In this document: positions 12,035 to 26,629 of the stretch, piece after piece | Position numbering within the stretch: the first letter of the stretch is position 1 | Layout: every line of letters begins with the position of its first letter | Source: Dactylellina haptotyla | Lineage: Eukaryota > Ascomycota > Orbiliomycetes > Orbiliales > Orbiliaceae | Assembly (NCBI GenBank): GCA_031310005.1 | Contig: CM062384.1 | Coordinates: forward strand, 930,001-994,000 | Direction: 5' to 3' | DNA: 64,000 bases | Translations under genes and position numbers: made by a program | Notes under the pieces: generated by a model | What the model was told of the DNA's origin: nothing | The model's input: the letters and a program-made list of their open reading frames with translations, nothing else | The model's database searches: none

Positions 12035-12587
12035 AAATCAAACCCGCCGGTGCAGGCTACTGGCTGCTGTCTTCCCCAGATCTTCCGTAGCTAAGCTGCA
12101 TGCATGCACGCGAAACCCATCCGATGTGAAAAAAAAAATTCGGTAGCTTGGGATTGGTGTCTTAAACTGCGTCGAAGGAAAAAAAAATTCAGGATAAGTT
12201 ACGTTGCTTGGCTGGTATAAATTGGCCGACAAGGACAGATAGAATTCTTCCTCCTCCCTCCTCCTCCGATTGAAGCAAAAAAAACTCTTTATCCCTCGAG
12301 AGACTTCTGTTATTTTAATATCTTCATCTTGTGTTTTAAGATACCCCATTTTTTGCAGCAATTGGCGTTAGACTCCTGTTAAGTACGGCCCCTACCTACC
12401 TACCCAAGTGCAACAAGTATTGCCGTGCGCAATCGCTAACAAAGAACCATACAACAGAAAAAACCTTTTATCCAAACTTAAACTACGAGCTTTCCATTCG
12501 CACCTTCTTTATTCTGACCATCACCGGATCCCGCTGAAGACCCCCGTTCAAAAAGCCTATATCCAGACATTCCATTCGGATTTCACA

Positions 12588-14244
<1,657 letters not shown>

Positions 14245-14696
14245 AAGAGCGTTGTATCTCAAAGATAGCACCTGTGAATTTCCCCAGAAGGAAAGCGAGA
14301 ATATCCGCAAGATTTTAGTTAGAATCAGGGGTCGTATACTCCGATATCACTAGAGTATTTTGTTAGACTACAGTGTTTATACGTATCTACATGTACATTT
14401 ACGAAGAAAGAAGAAAAAAATAAGTTAGCAAAAAAAAAGAATAAAAGTTGCTGTTTATCTTCTACATGATACCTCATGTCTGACTTCTTATCGTATCAGC
14501 TAGCCGGGCGAAAAATCGGGCCGTTCCCGTTTATCAACCCAAGGGTAGGTTTCTCTCGAAAAAATTCAAGATACTCAATTTGGTAATAATAGAAATCTAT
14601 CCACTATGAACCTGAAATAAAATAAAACACTATCCCGCCATTCTATAAACGCCAATATTATCTTCTTCGTCCAAACTTACTCCACCAAATCTCCTC
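14245..14696. other. Convergent 3' intergenic region
   Basis: This spacer holds the 3' ends of homocitrate synthase (+) and the acyltransferase (-). It is A-rich with poly(A)-type tracts near 14405-14450; no gene is seen. Confidence 0.6.
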
Positions 14697-16528
14697 TCAA
14701 GTTGGGATCTCCTTCTCAGCCTCCTCTTGCACCAACTTACTCTCTAACCACCTTGAGAATTTCACACTAGGCTTATCCACTGCCCGCCAGAATACATCAG
14801 CGATCACAATCGTCACCGGTGCAACAATCAGGAATCCCCAAAAGACAACCGCGACCCTCCTAACCTCCAATTTGTTGAGAAGCATCATATCCTCGTATAC
14901 CTCTGGTTTTAACTCCCTGTTTCGCTGGGTGGTAACCCCCAACGCGCTCCACATCATATGGCAGAAGAAATACCCCAGACTTCTGTTGACTGTGCCGTGG
15001 ACGAGGTACAGCGAGAATGAGATCCTGCCGAGATACTGCGCGACCTTGGAGTTCAACCAGCTCTGGATCATGTGGAGATGTGTGATGGAAAACATGATCA
15101 TCATGACACCGATTGCGATCCAGAAGCGGTGGAGTTCCTCGTACTGGATCGGGATGAAGTGGAGGAGATTGGTGAAGCCCGTTGTTAACCTGTGGAAGGG
15201 TGGATTCTCCGGGAACGAGGCCAGGAAGAGACCGAGGAAGAGTAAGGCGGTGAGGATGGAGGTGGTCATGTAGCTCACGCATTTTAAGACCATGCCGATT
15301 TCTTCGTCTTCTTCCTCGTCTTCAAAGGTGCCCCGTGGGAGACCCGGGGAAAGGATGTTGGGCAGTTCGAGGGTGACGATTGGATCGCGGAATTCAGGGG
15401 TGTGGGTGTAGATTTCGGCCATCATGTAGCCGAATAGGAAGAGACTGCGTGGCCAGTTGGAGTTGAAGAGGTTGACGAGGCAGAGTCCCCAGATTATGCA
15501 GAGGCGGATCCAGCGCTTGAAGCGGCAAATTGCGGCGATCGTGAGGAACAGAACCATAGATTCCTTGGCTTCCACGGGGATGGTCCACAGATGGATCTGT
15601 CATACGTTGTTAGTACGTGTATATTTAAATTACGTGATTAAAGGACCATTGGTTAACTTACGTCAGTCTCCTGTGCATAGGTCTTGATGAACTTTGATCC
15701 ACCGCCTTGAATGGGAAGCATGATGAATTCATAGTAGTCCCAGAACGACCAAGCCAATTGGTCGAAAATGTTCTCTTTGTATGGTGGCCTCAATTCGACG
15801 ACGCCAGTGAGATGTCCGAATTTTCCTTGCGGAACGATCTCGAACCAACCGAATCCAACAAATACGCCAACGAGGAGGAAAGTACCCGCGCAGGGTAAAT
15901 ACAATCTCACGAATCGTCTGGACATAGAACTGGACAACATAGTCAACAGATTATGGCTGCGGCCCTCAGATTGCTGCTGCTTGAGATTCAAGACGCTCTT
16001 CAGCGATAGCGCGAACCCGGAAATTGCAAAGAAAATAGCCACGGCGGCATGTCCACTGTATACCAATCTGATGATTGGCAGCTGTGTCCAATACCTCGAG
16101 AATTTTCCATCATATGCCCACCTCTCCGATGGGAAATACGCCTGCGTGTAATGTGCGAAAAACACGATGAACGACGCGATACCCCGCAGACCATCCAGCC
16201 ATGTCGTCTGACTCGATTTCGACGGTGTCTTGGAGTGTCTGTGAGAGAGGAAGCTAGGTGTTAATATGAGTGGGAGGGATAATATCCTATGCCACAGCTT
16301 CAATAGGTAGTTTCTGACCGCCCTCTGTTCAGAGTACATGAATGGCCTGTCACTCGGCGGTAGCGGTGTCTTCGGGGTCGACGGTTCTGAGGAACCGCCC
16401 AGGTCCGCGACGGTGACGAAGGGCGAGTCCTTCTCTTTCTCTTTCTTATCGAACATTTTTTGGTCGGCCGGCGGAATCCAGTGAACAGGCAGGTATCGGT
16501 ATGATTTAATCGGCGTATTTGGGTTCAT
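14697..16528 (-). CDS. Acyltransferase-3 family integral membrane protein
   Basis: This is predicted to be a multi-pass membrane O-acyltransferase of the acyltransferase-3 family (Pfam PF01757). Two exons, 16528-15662 and 15596-14697, are joined in frame (donor gtaagt, acceptor gacag), giving 588 aa. The N-terminal ~90 residues are cytosolic and Pro/Ser-rich. The family start motif follows at TTWLDGLRGIASFIVFFAHY, then GHAAVAIFFAISGFALSL, then IHLWTIPVEAKESMV created exactly by the exon junction, and FSLYLVHGTV near the C-terminus; these are the usual conserved stations. The substrate is not predictable: relatives acylate sugars, sterols or secondary metabolites. The neighbours, a lysine gene and a 4 kb spacer, do not suggest a pathway. 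Confidence 0.9.
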
Positions 16529-19500
16529 TGAGAGGACGAACGTATGTTCAAATCGCTCTCGTGCTCGAGACCAATCTAATTGTTTTTTCTAGCTCTCAGG
16601 TCTTCCTTATAGCTGGATAAGGCGATATACACAGCTACGCAAGAGAAAAAAAGTACGAAAAATATGGCGCCAAAAAGTGGAACTGGAGCTGAAGCTTGCA
16701 ATTGAGGATGTTGCCTCCCCCCGGCCGCCTTGAGGAATATATACATCCAGATCCTTTTTTCCATGGATACAAGTTGGTAAATCTGGTCTGTCCCGCCATC
16801 TCTCCGCCTTGCCCGCGAGTTGTGTCGATTGTCAATCGCTTCTTCCGGCAAACCTGCATGATGGAGCTAAGGATGCTCTCGGCAACGCTTCCCTGAATGC
16901 TTCAGGAATTACCTGAACCAGTATCGCCACGTTCACCTAGGGGCTCGTGTATTCTTAAAGATTACTTGGCCATCAAGGGAGCCTTGGTATCAGTTTGGCC
17001 TCTTAGCTAAAAAATGGTCGCTAAGGTTCGGCGGGGTTTGACCTCGAGGATTTAGCTGACGAGTTTTGCCTCAAAGGCTCTGTTGGAGAACGTTCGAGCT
17101 GGGGCTCTGGACGTGTGTTGCCGTGATCTTGACATGTTGGATATTTCGGCAAAATTTCCATATTGGGCAATCTTCCGCGAAGAGTCGTGGAATTACAGCC
17201 TTCGATTGGTGAGGATTTCTAACTACGTTGCTTCACGCCTCATCCTACGCTCACGGGTTCACTCGAAGAATGTTAAACGTGTTTCATATGCTAAAATGCT
17301 CAATAGGTGATTAAATCCGATAGATGTTTCAATAACAGAAAGTATTTTCATCGAGTTTTTGACGATCACAAACTGTACTTCGAGGTTTACCTTGATGAAC
17401 AGAGCCCGGGCTGCTGGCGCTACCAAGGCCACGACGCCGAAGTAACCCAACCTCTTGGTAAAATAAGGCTCCGACGAATTTCCTAATCCTCTCTACAACA
17501 ATGGGAATTTCGGTGATAAGACGGCACAAAACCTATATTTCCCCGGATATTGACTAACATATATACCTATACTACGTAATGGCACCAGCCTCTCTAACGC
17601 CTTGCCCGCCATTTCTCTCATTAAACACTTGTATGCTTAGAAGCTTAACGTATTATCTCTTTCGCGTTCGATTATCAGTATAATTCTGAAAAGACTTATC
17701 GAAACTTATTTCCAGATTATTATTTGCCGATTAATCGTGTTGCCAGGTTGAATAATCCAACTTCTGTGGAAAGTCCGTCAGACGTCTACCGCTGATGTGG
17801 AGAGATTTTACGGAAACGGCCCGATAGCAGCAAGCCAGATGAATTGGATTTCCGTACGTTGATACATGAAAGCTGGAGCGGTTTTGTCGGCAAAATAAGA
17901 CATGGCAAGAACAAGGGATACGCCGTGTATCCCCCTGTCGAATAGTTTTATCACGGGATTGGTGGTGGCGGACTTTAATAGATATTGGATTTTAATACCC
18001 TTACCGCCGCTCTCAGCTTCGCAGTACATAACCTGGTCTGGTTGCAAGACCCAATACAAGGGTAGATAGTCCCGGTTCTCATTCATAGCGCATATATCTA
18101 TTTCTTCGATCATATTTCCGTTGCGATATGAAACTTTCCCGTTCAATAGATCAGATTATTACGTATAAGCTTCCTTTAGTATCTGTGCTCTGAGAGATTC
18201 GCGTAGAGAGTGCATATTATAAGTTGCAACCTTGATAACTAGCGGACGTGGTAATGTAGATTCCGTCGTGGCGACATCCGAGGGATGTCGGCTGAGACGC
18301 TATTGCTCGGTAGCTAGCTGCCAGTGATATTCATTGTGGGTTCATAAGAACTTCATATAGAGTGAGAGTCTTGGCTATATTTTCATCTGGCTCTACCCGT
18401 TAACTCCTCAGGTTGCGGTTCGACCTTGGATTATATATAGACCGCCAAACCCTTCTACTCTCCAGTAAACCCCACCTTCCTAGCGACCATCTCTTTTCAT
18501 CCCTTCATCTGCCATCTCAATCTCTCGATCATGCTGTGTTTCAGGATAGGAATTGAATGTGAATATATCCGTACAAATTAACGTTGCATGGGCCACCAAC
18601 CAAAACCACTTGCTTGACCGAACCCAGTAGCAGTATTGATTAATTCGGTGCAACTATGAACATGCCCCAGTGTTGCGTGTATGCTTTTGTTAATTTCCTA
18701 CTCCGTGTCAATTTGGCAGGATCGTACACCTGATGACCACATACCATCAGTGGGATTTGGTTGATGTCAAATGCCTCTTCTTTTGTTGGAGTGCCCGAAT
18801 CCCAACATGATAGTTTCATACTTCCTTTGTCTTACATGTTAATTCCTTCTTAATAGTTCTTTCAGAACGACCTTGGAATGTATATCGTATATTTTCATAG
18901 TTGGGAGTATTTATACTGCTTTAATGGGCCCACGAGAGTGATTTGCCAACATTGATTTAGCGTACGCGTGCTATGAGCTATATATTTACTTTCGGGGTTT
19001 TTTTGGTCTGATTTTGCCGCGATATGTTCTGAGCTACTGCGACATATTGTTGCAGCTCCCGCGCATGTGTTTTGTTTAATATCTCTTGTGTTCCTTCCTC
19101 AGGGGGGTTTTCAAGTCGTTGTAAGGGCACTTCTTGGTGCCGTAACTAGCATCTGGGTTCAATACCAAACAGGTTACAACCATATAATTTGATATGATTC
19201 ATTCGGCGTGGCTATCCTCTTGAGATAAGATTGTTGAATCCACATGGAATTGCAATGACTAGCGATTTGGAAGGCCGGAGGATTATTGAACCCATGCGGC
19301 GGAAATCATCTGTGTTCCACTGACGAGGTTTTCGAACGATGGGCATGAAGTGAGGCGTGTCATGAAGAGAGCTCGTGGGGGAGAGCTGACGAAATGAAGG
19401 TCACATGATGCGTCTCTCCGGGACTTCTGGATGGCCATGCCTATATCGTTATGTTATAAGGCCAGAGAGTTGGTGATTGCCATCGTGTGGAGTGAATATC

Positions 19501-20740
19501 CCCGATTGTAACAGTTGGCGCATACTCTAAAATCTACATTCATTTGTGCAGATTTTATAACTGATTATTTTGTTTATATAAGGCATATATATCCCTTGCT
19601 CTGATCAATAGGAATTCGCAAGCTTCATGTGCGACTTGAAAGGCTGTCTCTTTAAAGTATGAAGGCGATGACTTTGAGCCTATAACATGCCTTCCGAAAT
19701 TCTATTTTGGTATCAATATAGTTGGTTTGAGTAATTCTGGCACATTCGCTACCTCAATGTCTTTTCATTCGGAGTGAAAATCTGTTGGGCAGCTACCATA
19801 TATTTCTTTTGTTTGGTCATGTATAGTCTGAGGAGTGAGGGTTAGGTAAGAATAAGACATGTGATATTGTAGAAGAAGACATTTAGTATTAGTTCCTATA
19901 GGTTCCAAGATTCATTTCGAGGGCATATGAGATGACCAAACATTTGATAGGTGGATTATTATTGTCCTAATGGTCATATATATATAAGGGAAGGCTAGAC
20001 ATATCAGGAATATGCCATATATACCTCAAAGGGCTTTGTTTGCCTAGGAGGATAACTTGAAAAATGTTGTATATATATTGCGTATGTGAAGTGTAAGAGT
20101 GATGGGGCAGGATGGGAAGGTGGGCTACTGAAGGGAGGTATTTATAGTCAGCTCTAACACTAGGAATCCTCTCTATCCTTCCACCGGGAACCACGGAGAT
20201 AAAGGTGGAAGCTTCAGTGATTTGCACTTGATACCTCTGGAAGTTTCAGACAACAAGGAAAACGTTCTTTCCAGTTCTTAGACATAAACTCCGTTTTAGG
20301 TTAAACTATATTGATCTTACAAAATATCGACCCGTCCCAACATGGTAGCATTACTCATTCGTTTGTCCAAAAAGAAAATGTACATTTCCACCGTATTCTC
20401 GGAAACCCCATATCGCTTCGTCGTTTCCAACTATTTCCAAATACGACCAATCGTCTGACAATTATTAAACCCCCGATACACCTCATACTAGAGCAATAGA
20501 TAAGTAAGAGGATATTAAATGAGAAGAACTAACGAGGCTAAACCGCGGATGCAGAACTAAAATGCTGACACAGAGATTCAAAGGGTAGGAGGTGAGAAGG
20601 AGATGAAGAGGAGGGAGGAATAAGGAGGAGTAAGGAGATAGTATGGGTGATAGAAACGTAGGTACGTGGGTAGGGAGGAAGGAAAGGAAGGGAAAGCCGG
20701 TGCACTAAAGATGCCTCAAATGCAGCGGCGACCTGCCATC
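16529..20740. other. 4.2 kb stretch without a convincing gene
   Basis: The first part is the promoter of the acyltransferase gene, and the rest lies downstream of the TMEM115 gene. By eye it is richer in A and T than the exons. Between about 18150 and 19960 there is no open frame of note on either strand. A 112-codon frame at 17808-18146 (-) and a 62-codon frame with one hydrophobic helix at 16576-16764 (-) are the only candidates, and neither is recognisable. No repeats, transposon ends or RNA genes were seen. Confidence 0.5.
16576..16764 (-). CDS. Possible 62-residue single-helix membrane peptide
   Basis: An ATG frame at 16764 encodes a short peptide with one membrane-length hydrophobic segment (LFGAIFFVLFFSCVAVYIAL) followed by a basic tail. 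It lies directly upstream of, and in the same direction as, the acyltransferase. It could be an upstream ORF in that gene's leader or a chance frame; no family is recognised. Confidence 0.15.
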   Translation of the reverse strand: MEKRIWMYIFLKAAGGRQHPQLQASAPVPLFGAIFFVLFFSCVAVYIALSSYKEDLRARKNN

Positions 20741-22024
20741 CTACGGCTGACCACCCGGCCCATTAGATGCCCCAGCAGCTCCGCTAGGCCTAACTCCCAT
20801 ATCTCCATCTTCCGGTGTGAAGCTTGTTCCACCGAGCATCTCTGCGCCACCGCTCCCTCCAGGTCTTCCTGCCATTGTTGTGGCAGCATGTAACCTCTGA
20901 TCCAACACCTTCAATGCGAGCGCTCTTCTCCTCTCTGCTTCTTGTCTCGCAGCGGATAATCTTCCACCCGGTGGACCTAGGATTCCTGCGAAACCTCCCG
21001 CATTAGCTGAGGATGCGGCGACCCTGCTGTTGCCTGCCTGCACGTCCTCATCTGTAAACGGTATACATAGTTTTACTGCGACAGCTAGACCGTAGATTGT
21101 GTTCGTGATGGGGCTGATGAATGGGTACAAGCTATCTGGGAAGAAATGTGCGAACGCAAAGGTTTCCGATGCGTCTCCTCTTAACGATACGGGTTGCGAA
21201 GAAGATAAGTCGACATATTGTTTCTTGTAGAAGCGAAGGTAGATCCATGAGGTCAGGAAGCCGTTGATTGCGAGGATAGCGGCGACGTCAGTACCGATGA
21301 TCAGGCCAGAGAGGAGGTTAAAGAAGATGAAAAGAGCTGGGAAGTGCTGTATGATCATGATACGTTAGCTGAGTGCTTACATTGGCACGGGAGAGAGAGG
21401 GGAAGCTCACCTTGACTCTCATTTTGATAACACCCTTGAAAAGTGTCACAGTATGTTCTGGTACCAACTGCTTGAATGCCACCAGGAAACCAGCTTGCAA
21501 AGCCACCCCTCCGCTTATTGACGTAAAGCTATAGCATGCATGTTAGCTATGGCGCCCCCGCAAAATCTCGCATCTAAAGTAACTGGGAAAACTTACTTCC
21601 TCTCGACATTACTAGATATCGCATACCAAATAACATAGATCGCAAGTGCAATAACGTTACTGCCCACGCTCACGACACCCAAGAACTTTGCAAACTCTCT
21701 CCCACCCCAAGCTCGCTCTAGGTACTTGCCGCCATAGAAGAATGTTGCGAGGGTGATGACGAGAGTGAAGATGTTAGCTTCCACAAAGCTGGCGGTGACC
21801 TGCGTCCACGGGTAGATTATGCTCAACGCTGGGACGACGGTGAGGTACTGGATCCGCGTCGACGCCAGGAACTCCGGGGGAGGTGAGCCGAGGGGCGCGT
21901 TGCCGTCGAGGGCGGCGCGGGAGACCCAGGCGCTATAGCGGAGGGCGCCGGCGATCAGCGAGAAGCATAGTTCGACGACGATAATAGCCCGGGTCAAGGG
22001 CGGGAGATTTATCCGCGCGGGCAT
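20741..22024 (-). CDS. TMEM115/DUF1751 rhomboid-like Golgi membrane protein
   Basis: Members of this family (Pfam PF08551) are multi-pass, rhomboid-fold proteins without protease activity, and human TMEM115 acts in Golgi-to-ER transport. Three exons, 22024-21597, 21528-21411 and 21346-20741, give 383 aa. Several membrane segments are visible: LTRAIIVVELCFSLIAGALR near the start, YLTVVPALSIIYPW, NIFTLVITLATFFYG, FLGVVSVGSNVIALAIYVIW, and after the second junction FPALFIFFNLLSGLIIG. Both junctions restore the family-like segments ISGGVALQAGFLVAFKQ and IKMRVKHFPALF. The C-terminal ~90 residues are hydrophilic, rich in Gly, Ala and Pro, and probably disordered in the cytosol. The catalytic Ser/His dyad of active rhomboids is not evident. 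Confidence 0.88.
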
Positions 22025-22553
22025 TTAAGTCGGATAGAGGGGGAACGAGACGGCGGCCGACAAAGGAGAGCCGACCCGGGTCCGGTGAGATTCCCTTGTG
22101 TGAACAGAAAGGGACGGGGGGATATGTTTCGGGAGCTGTCGGGGTTTCTGTGCGAGCCGGGTAGATGCCTCCGCTAGTACATCGGAGAGCTTTCGAAGCG
22201 TAGGACGAGGATGGAGATGAGGTTGTTGGCAGTCGCACAGGGGAAGGGCGGTGGGAAGGGATTTGGGAATGTCCGACGAGGTTGTTGTTGGCTGAGATGA
22301 AGACGAAAGGGATCGCTCGCCTGACCCCGAACGGGCGGCCAATCGGAAGCAACCGAGAAACAGCCCAGGCCGCTTTAAGCTTTTAAATACTCTGATATGA
22401 TATTGGAAACGTGCAAAGAAAATTATATGCGAAGTTGTAGAAAATAAATCGAAGGCCCACTAATCTAAATCAGTGCTTCTATTGAATAGGATATGCATTA
22501 ATGACAGTGCTCTCAATTTTACTAGCGACCACTTTCTTCGGTGCCTCTTAGTC
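22025..22553. other. Promoter of the TMEM115 gene and 3' end of the Clr5-type gene
   Basis: The sequence next to the TMEM115 start is GC-rich, changing to AT-rich past 22380. Open frames on the minus strand at 21933-22352 are extensions into this GC-rich leader and carry no motif. I see no separate gene. Confidence 0.5.
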
Positions 22554-25423
22554 CTATATCTTCATTTCAAGGGTTTTGTTGGTTGACACACCTGTCCCTT
22601 CCGGGTCTACCATCACATTTTGCGAATAGAGCCAGTCAGAAACGCCTTGGTAATAGAGATAATCATGGAAAGTAGGTGTTGAAGCGCGCTCAAGTGGTTG
22701 TATAGACAGCATGTTTGTATATTCCTCAACTCTTTCCGTCGTATCGACAATCTGATCTGACCTCAAAGCTGACCAAGCTTTCCATAGTGGCCGATACAAA
22801 TCCAGATATTCTGAGTGACTTTTCTCAAAAATCTTTAAATCTTTCACCGTATTGCGTAAGAGCAGATCAAGGGTATAATTTAATTGAGGCCCTCTTTCAT
22901 ACACTACTTGAGAAATTTCCAATTTCAGGCGGGACAGCAGCGCAGGCGCGATATGGGAATAGGATTCTGGATCTCTTCCGTAGGTTCCCTGCGCTATGCT
23001 CAATAATCTGAAAAATATTTCGAGTGACTGTTTATATCTTCGCAATTTGCAATACGCAAACCCTAGTCTGATATCCATTTGGAGTTTTATAGGGTCTTCT
23101 TCAGTTTTCCAATGCGAGTTCAATTCTAATATCTTGATCACGAATTCGTATTCCTCGTTCTCCAGGAAAATCGATCCGACATTAACCATGGCTGTGAGTA
23201 ACCACTTCTCGTGGCGGCTTGTCGGACGGACTTGATCTCGAGCCGTGATCGTACGTCTTATTAAATGGGCTAACCACACCCCTCGGGTGCTAACATGCTC
23301 CTCGTGTGACATCGCCATCCAGAGGGCTAGTTCCGAATAAGCGAATATTGTTCTAGGATCATATGGACCACATTTTTGGAAAATCTGCTTCCGCACGTTT
23401 TCCTGCAAGGCGGTTGATTGCACGTAATTACCCATTTGGGAAATATTTGCTTCCTGGAGTGTTTCGAGCGCCAAAGTATGATGGGACATCCCAATCGATG
23501 AGAAGCCATGGAGCGCAGTTTCGTAGAGCATAAATAACACTCCTGGAGACCAAAGTCTGTCCAACTCTGGACTGAAGTGGGAAAGGAACTTTGCTGTCTC
23601 AAAAATTATGTGCGCTGTGAAAAAATGGCTAAGGCCATAAAGTTTAATAACTCGCGGGAGTTGGAGGATGCATCCGACGTATTTGTTCGCGTCCACTGTA
23701 CTTCTTACTCCATGTTTTGATGAATCAAATCCATCTATCAATGGGTTAAATCCGCCTATCGATGCTGCTAAAGCGAGGAATACGCCGCTACTCCGAAATT
23801 CAGATAGTTGCATCGTAATTTGTTCTCTTGCCTTCTCCAGGGACCCTTGGGATGATAAAATCCCTCGCCCTAATATTTGTTGATAGACCACCGAAGGCAG
23901 GGGCTCTTCACTCACATCATTGCTGAACAAAAGAGAGGAGACACTTTCCTCGCACGTGGTCTCCGTACATAGTACATAGTGTCCATTGGTCAATGGCTTG
24001 CAGTTGCTCGTATTCTGATGAGCTTCCAATGTCCAATGTTTGACATAGTCTTTGTAAGGCTGCTCGAATTCATTTGCCATTGATTCCAAAATGATATCAC
24101 CGTATTCGAGAATTAATTCTTTTATTTCTGGTCGACCATCTAGATCGCTGAGAATGTTGCTGGATTTAGACCGCCTGGAGCCGGAATCGTCATACCCTTG
24201 GCTTGTCTGATGGGGCATAGGGCCTGGCCGACTAGGTGTCGCTCCCCTCCTATCAAAAAAATCAGTATTGTTGTCTCTGTTGGTAGTAGATAAGATTTAT
24301 TTGACAGCTTAGTTGCAAATATCCAGAATAAAAGTCCAAATATTCGGATTTTGTGTGTATTAGATACTTACGATGGTTCGGAAAACGTGTCAAAGCACGG
24401 AGAGGGCTCATCATATAGCTCGAAACCCGGATTTTCATCGCCCATAGACAAAATTTTCATTTTATCGGCGATTATGGTTTGAAGTTCTTCTATTGTTCCA
24501 TCATCATCTTCTGTGTTTATAGCTGGTGTTTCGTCCATGTCTTCTTCGAAACCATGATAGGGCTCCGCGCTGTGTTCTCAGATATATCGATTAATTTTGC
24601 ATATTTCATGAATATTTCTGCTCAGGGCCAGGGTCAACTTACATTTCTAAAACCTCATCACACAGTCTAGCAGAATCAGAGTTATCATCACCGTCATAGG
24701 ACGGCTCATCTGCAGTTTCACTAATATCATCCTCTATGGCAACTTGTTTAGCTCCTTCTATGGTGTTGCTTGCGCCATTCAAATCCACATCTTCTACATC
24801 TGCACTGACTAACGCGCTGCCAGAATGCTGATCAGGTGTGATGAACTGAATATCCGGTTCGTCTTTCAGATTCGTTTCTTTCGGGTCTGATATTGTATTA
24901 AAAATTAATTTATCTCATGAGCAATGTGGAGGCCCTGAAAAATTCTTACTCTGTGACCGTAGTTTTCCAGGCTTAGTTTCCAAGATATTCTCAATCTGAG
25001 CTTGGGTCAATATTCTTCTTCCTTGCTTCACCTCAGTTTTCTTTCCGCCCCTCTGGCGCTCTAATAGTGTCTTTCGAATATATTGTCTGCGCGGTTTTGT
25101 GAGATTCTTCTCAGAAACATTCCATTTACCTAAAGCTCTCTTAAGACTGTGAAGTCTATCGTGAAAATTGCAATTAGAATTGGTAGTTTTCAGAAGCTCT
25201 ACCGCTTAACCAAAGCAGTTCTTGCAAACAGATGTAGATGTTTGGGACTGGTCACTAACTGAATGCTATCCCCTCTTTCCTCTCTTATTGCCTTTAAGAT
25301 ATCTTCATGTTTCATGCCGGTCCTAAGTTTATCCAAGATAAACTCTTTGTAGGATTCGATAAATTTCAGCTTTTTATACGGACGTCGCTTCATGGGTTGC
25401 GTTTGAATAAACTTGGCTTCCAT
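22554..25423 (-). CDS. Clr5-domain protein with a long helical C-terminal region
   Basis: Five exons are inferred: 25423-25203, 25155-24950, 24886-24643, 24569-24372 and 24249-22554, which stay in frame and give about 854 aa. The N-terminal ~110 residues resemble the fungal Clr5 domain: a basic start, a helix ending in ILDKLRTGMKHEDILKAIRE, and the segment SLKRALGKWNVSEKN that corresponds to the domain's closing KKWGL-x-KN signature. An acidic linker rich in Asp and Glu follows (about residues 145-285). The last exon is rich in amphipathic helices with TPR-like pairs, as in other large Clr5 proteins, with no catalytic motif. The family was named for a fission-yeast silencing factor and is expanded in filamentous fungi with unknown roles. 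The first intron (47 nt, ctaat branch) is the least certain part. Confidence 0.7.
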
Positions 25424-26629
25424 TCTAACTTGGTTCCCAATCAAAAAGGATTGAGTCTAGACCTAGTATGGAGGTAAACAAGAGAAAAATATGTGAAAAT
25501 TTTAGATCGTTTGAGTGATAAATATAATGCTGAATTCTGTTTGGCTTGAGGGTTATTTAATTGCTTAGATGGGTTGAACTGGAGGGGAATGGTGGGGATG
25601 TCCGTATTTATAGACAGAGGGGACGGAATCATATAACTAAACCCTGATATTATGGAAAGAATCTCCAAGTAATCAGCACTTCGGACTAGTCTTCGTCTGA
25701 AATTGGCACGAAATCATTACGTGGGTGCGGGGGCGGCAGGACTTGAGCGTGGGAACGCATTTCCGATCGAAGGATCGATATCGTTGGTCTCAGGTCTCAG
25801 CTACTATTCGCAAATATCACAGTACGTAGAATTGATGTGGCCTTGTGCATCGAGACATCCATAAATGATGGTGTGCACATGCATGTGTGAGAGTCGTCAA
25901 ATGCTGCAGGTTCTGGTTAAAAATTCTCTTGATAGCATATCAACAGCCTCTTTCAAAACGTGGCCAATCAAACAAAGTCGATATTTCATACCAGCCAATC
26001 AGACAAAGTCGATATTTTGAAATTGGCAAGATCAGCCGCAGGCACCTGCGCTGTCCTGCCAAGCACAATCTGCGTTTGTGATGCATGCATCCAACAGGAA
26101 ATAATCCTTCCCTAGCATTTCATTCGACCCTGATTAAGTCTAAGTTGATCGCGATAGTCGGCAAGATATCTACGTATTCACAATGCACCGTTCCCTTCTG
26201 AATACTTGCCAACCCTCCCGTATTTATGATCTGGAACTAGAATTTTCAATACCTTGGTGTTGGTTTGGTTGGAGTTAAAAAAGAACGAAAGAAAAGGTTG
26301 CCCATTAGAGGTTCTGGTCGAGCTATCGGTAAATCCCGCCTGAAGAAATAAGTATTTCACAATAAGAACATATAAAAGAAAGTATATGATCCCAAAATTG
26401 AAAGAGTATAGGTATGTGTATATTTGTATATCAGTATGCTAGACAAATCCGCTATGTAAAAGTCCCCAGAAAGGCGTATAAATGAATCAAAAATATTAAG
26501 AGAAAAGAGAAATAATCGTGACTTCAGATAGGTTTTTATAGAAACCAGAGGGAAAAAACGTAGGTAATACCAACTCCAACCAAAATGTATGTATCAATGA
26601 GCCCTTTGATGCGAGAATAAGCGCGTCCC
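25424..26629. other. Promoter of the Clr5-type gene and 3' end of the GT34 gene
   Basis: No gene is seen. The notable content is the duplicated CCAAT-containing segment at 25963-26017, described separately. Confidence 0.5.
25963..26017 (+). repeat. Direct repeat of a 24-bp CCAAT-containing segment
   Basis: Two 24-bp copies differing at one position occur at 25963-25986 and 25994-26017. Each begins gccaatca and ends gtcgatattt. Each contains a CCAAT box, the core bound by the heterotrimeric HAP/NF-Y complex, and the copies are spaced 31 bp start to start, about three helical turns. They lie about 540-595 bp upstream of the Clr5-type gene, so they may be paired promoter elements; function is inference. 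Confidence 0.7.

Larger units (their letters stand above)
8204..12587. other. 4.4 kb divergent promoter region
   Basis: The region lies between the divergently transcribed WD40 gene and homocitrate synthase. It is rich in pyrimidine/purine tracts, for example the CT-rich tract at 12240-12270. Overlapping frames of up to about 195 codons occur at 9159-10340, but they are antisense to each other, low in complexity and match nothing I know. Long pyrimidine-rich leaders are usual upstream of highly expressed biosynthetic genes in such fungi. I see no supported gene, apart from the weak candidates listed separately. Confidence 0.5.
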
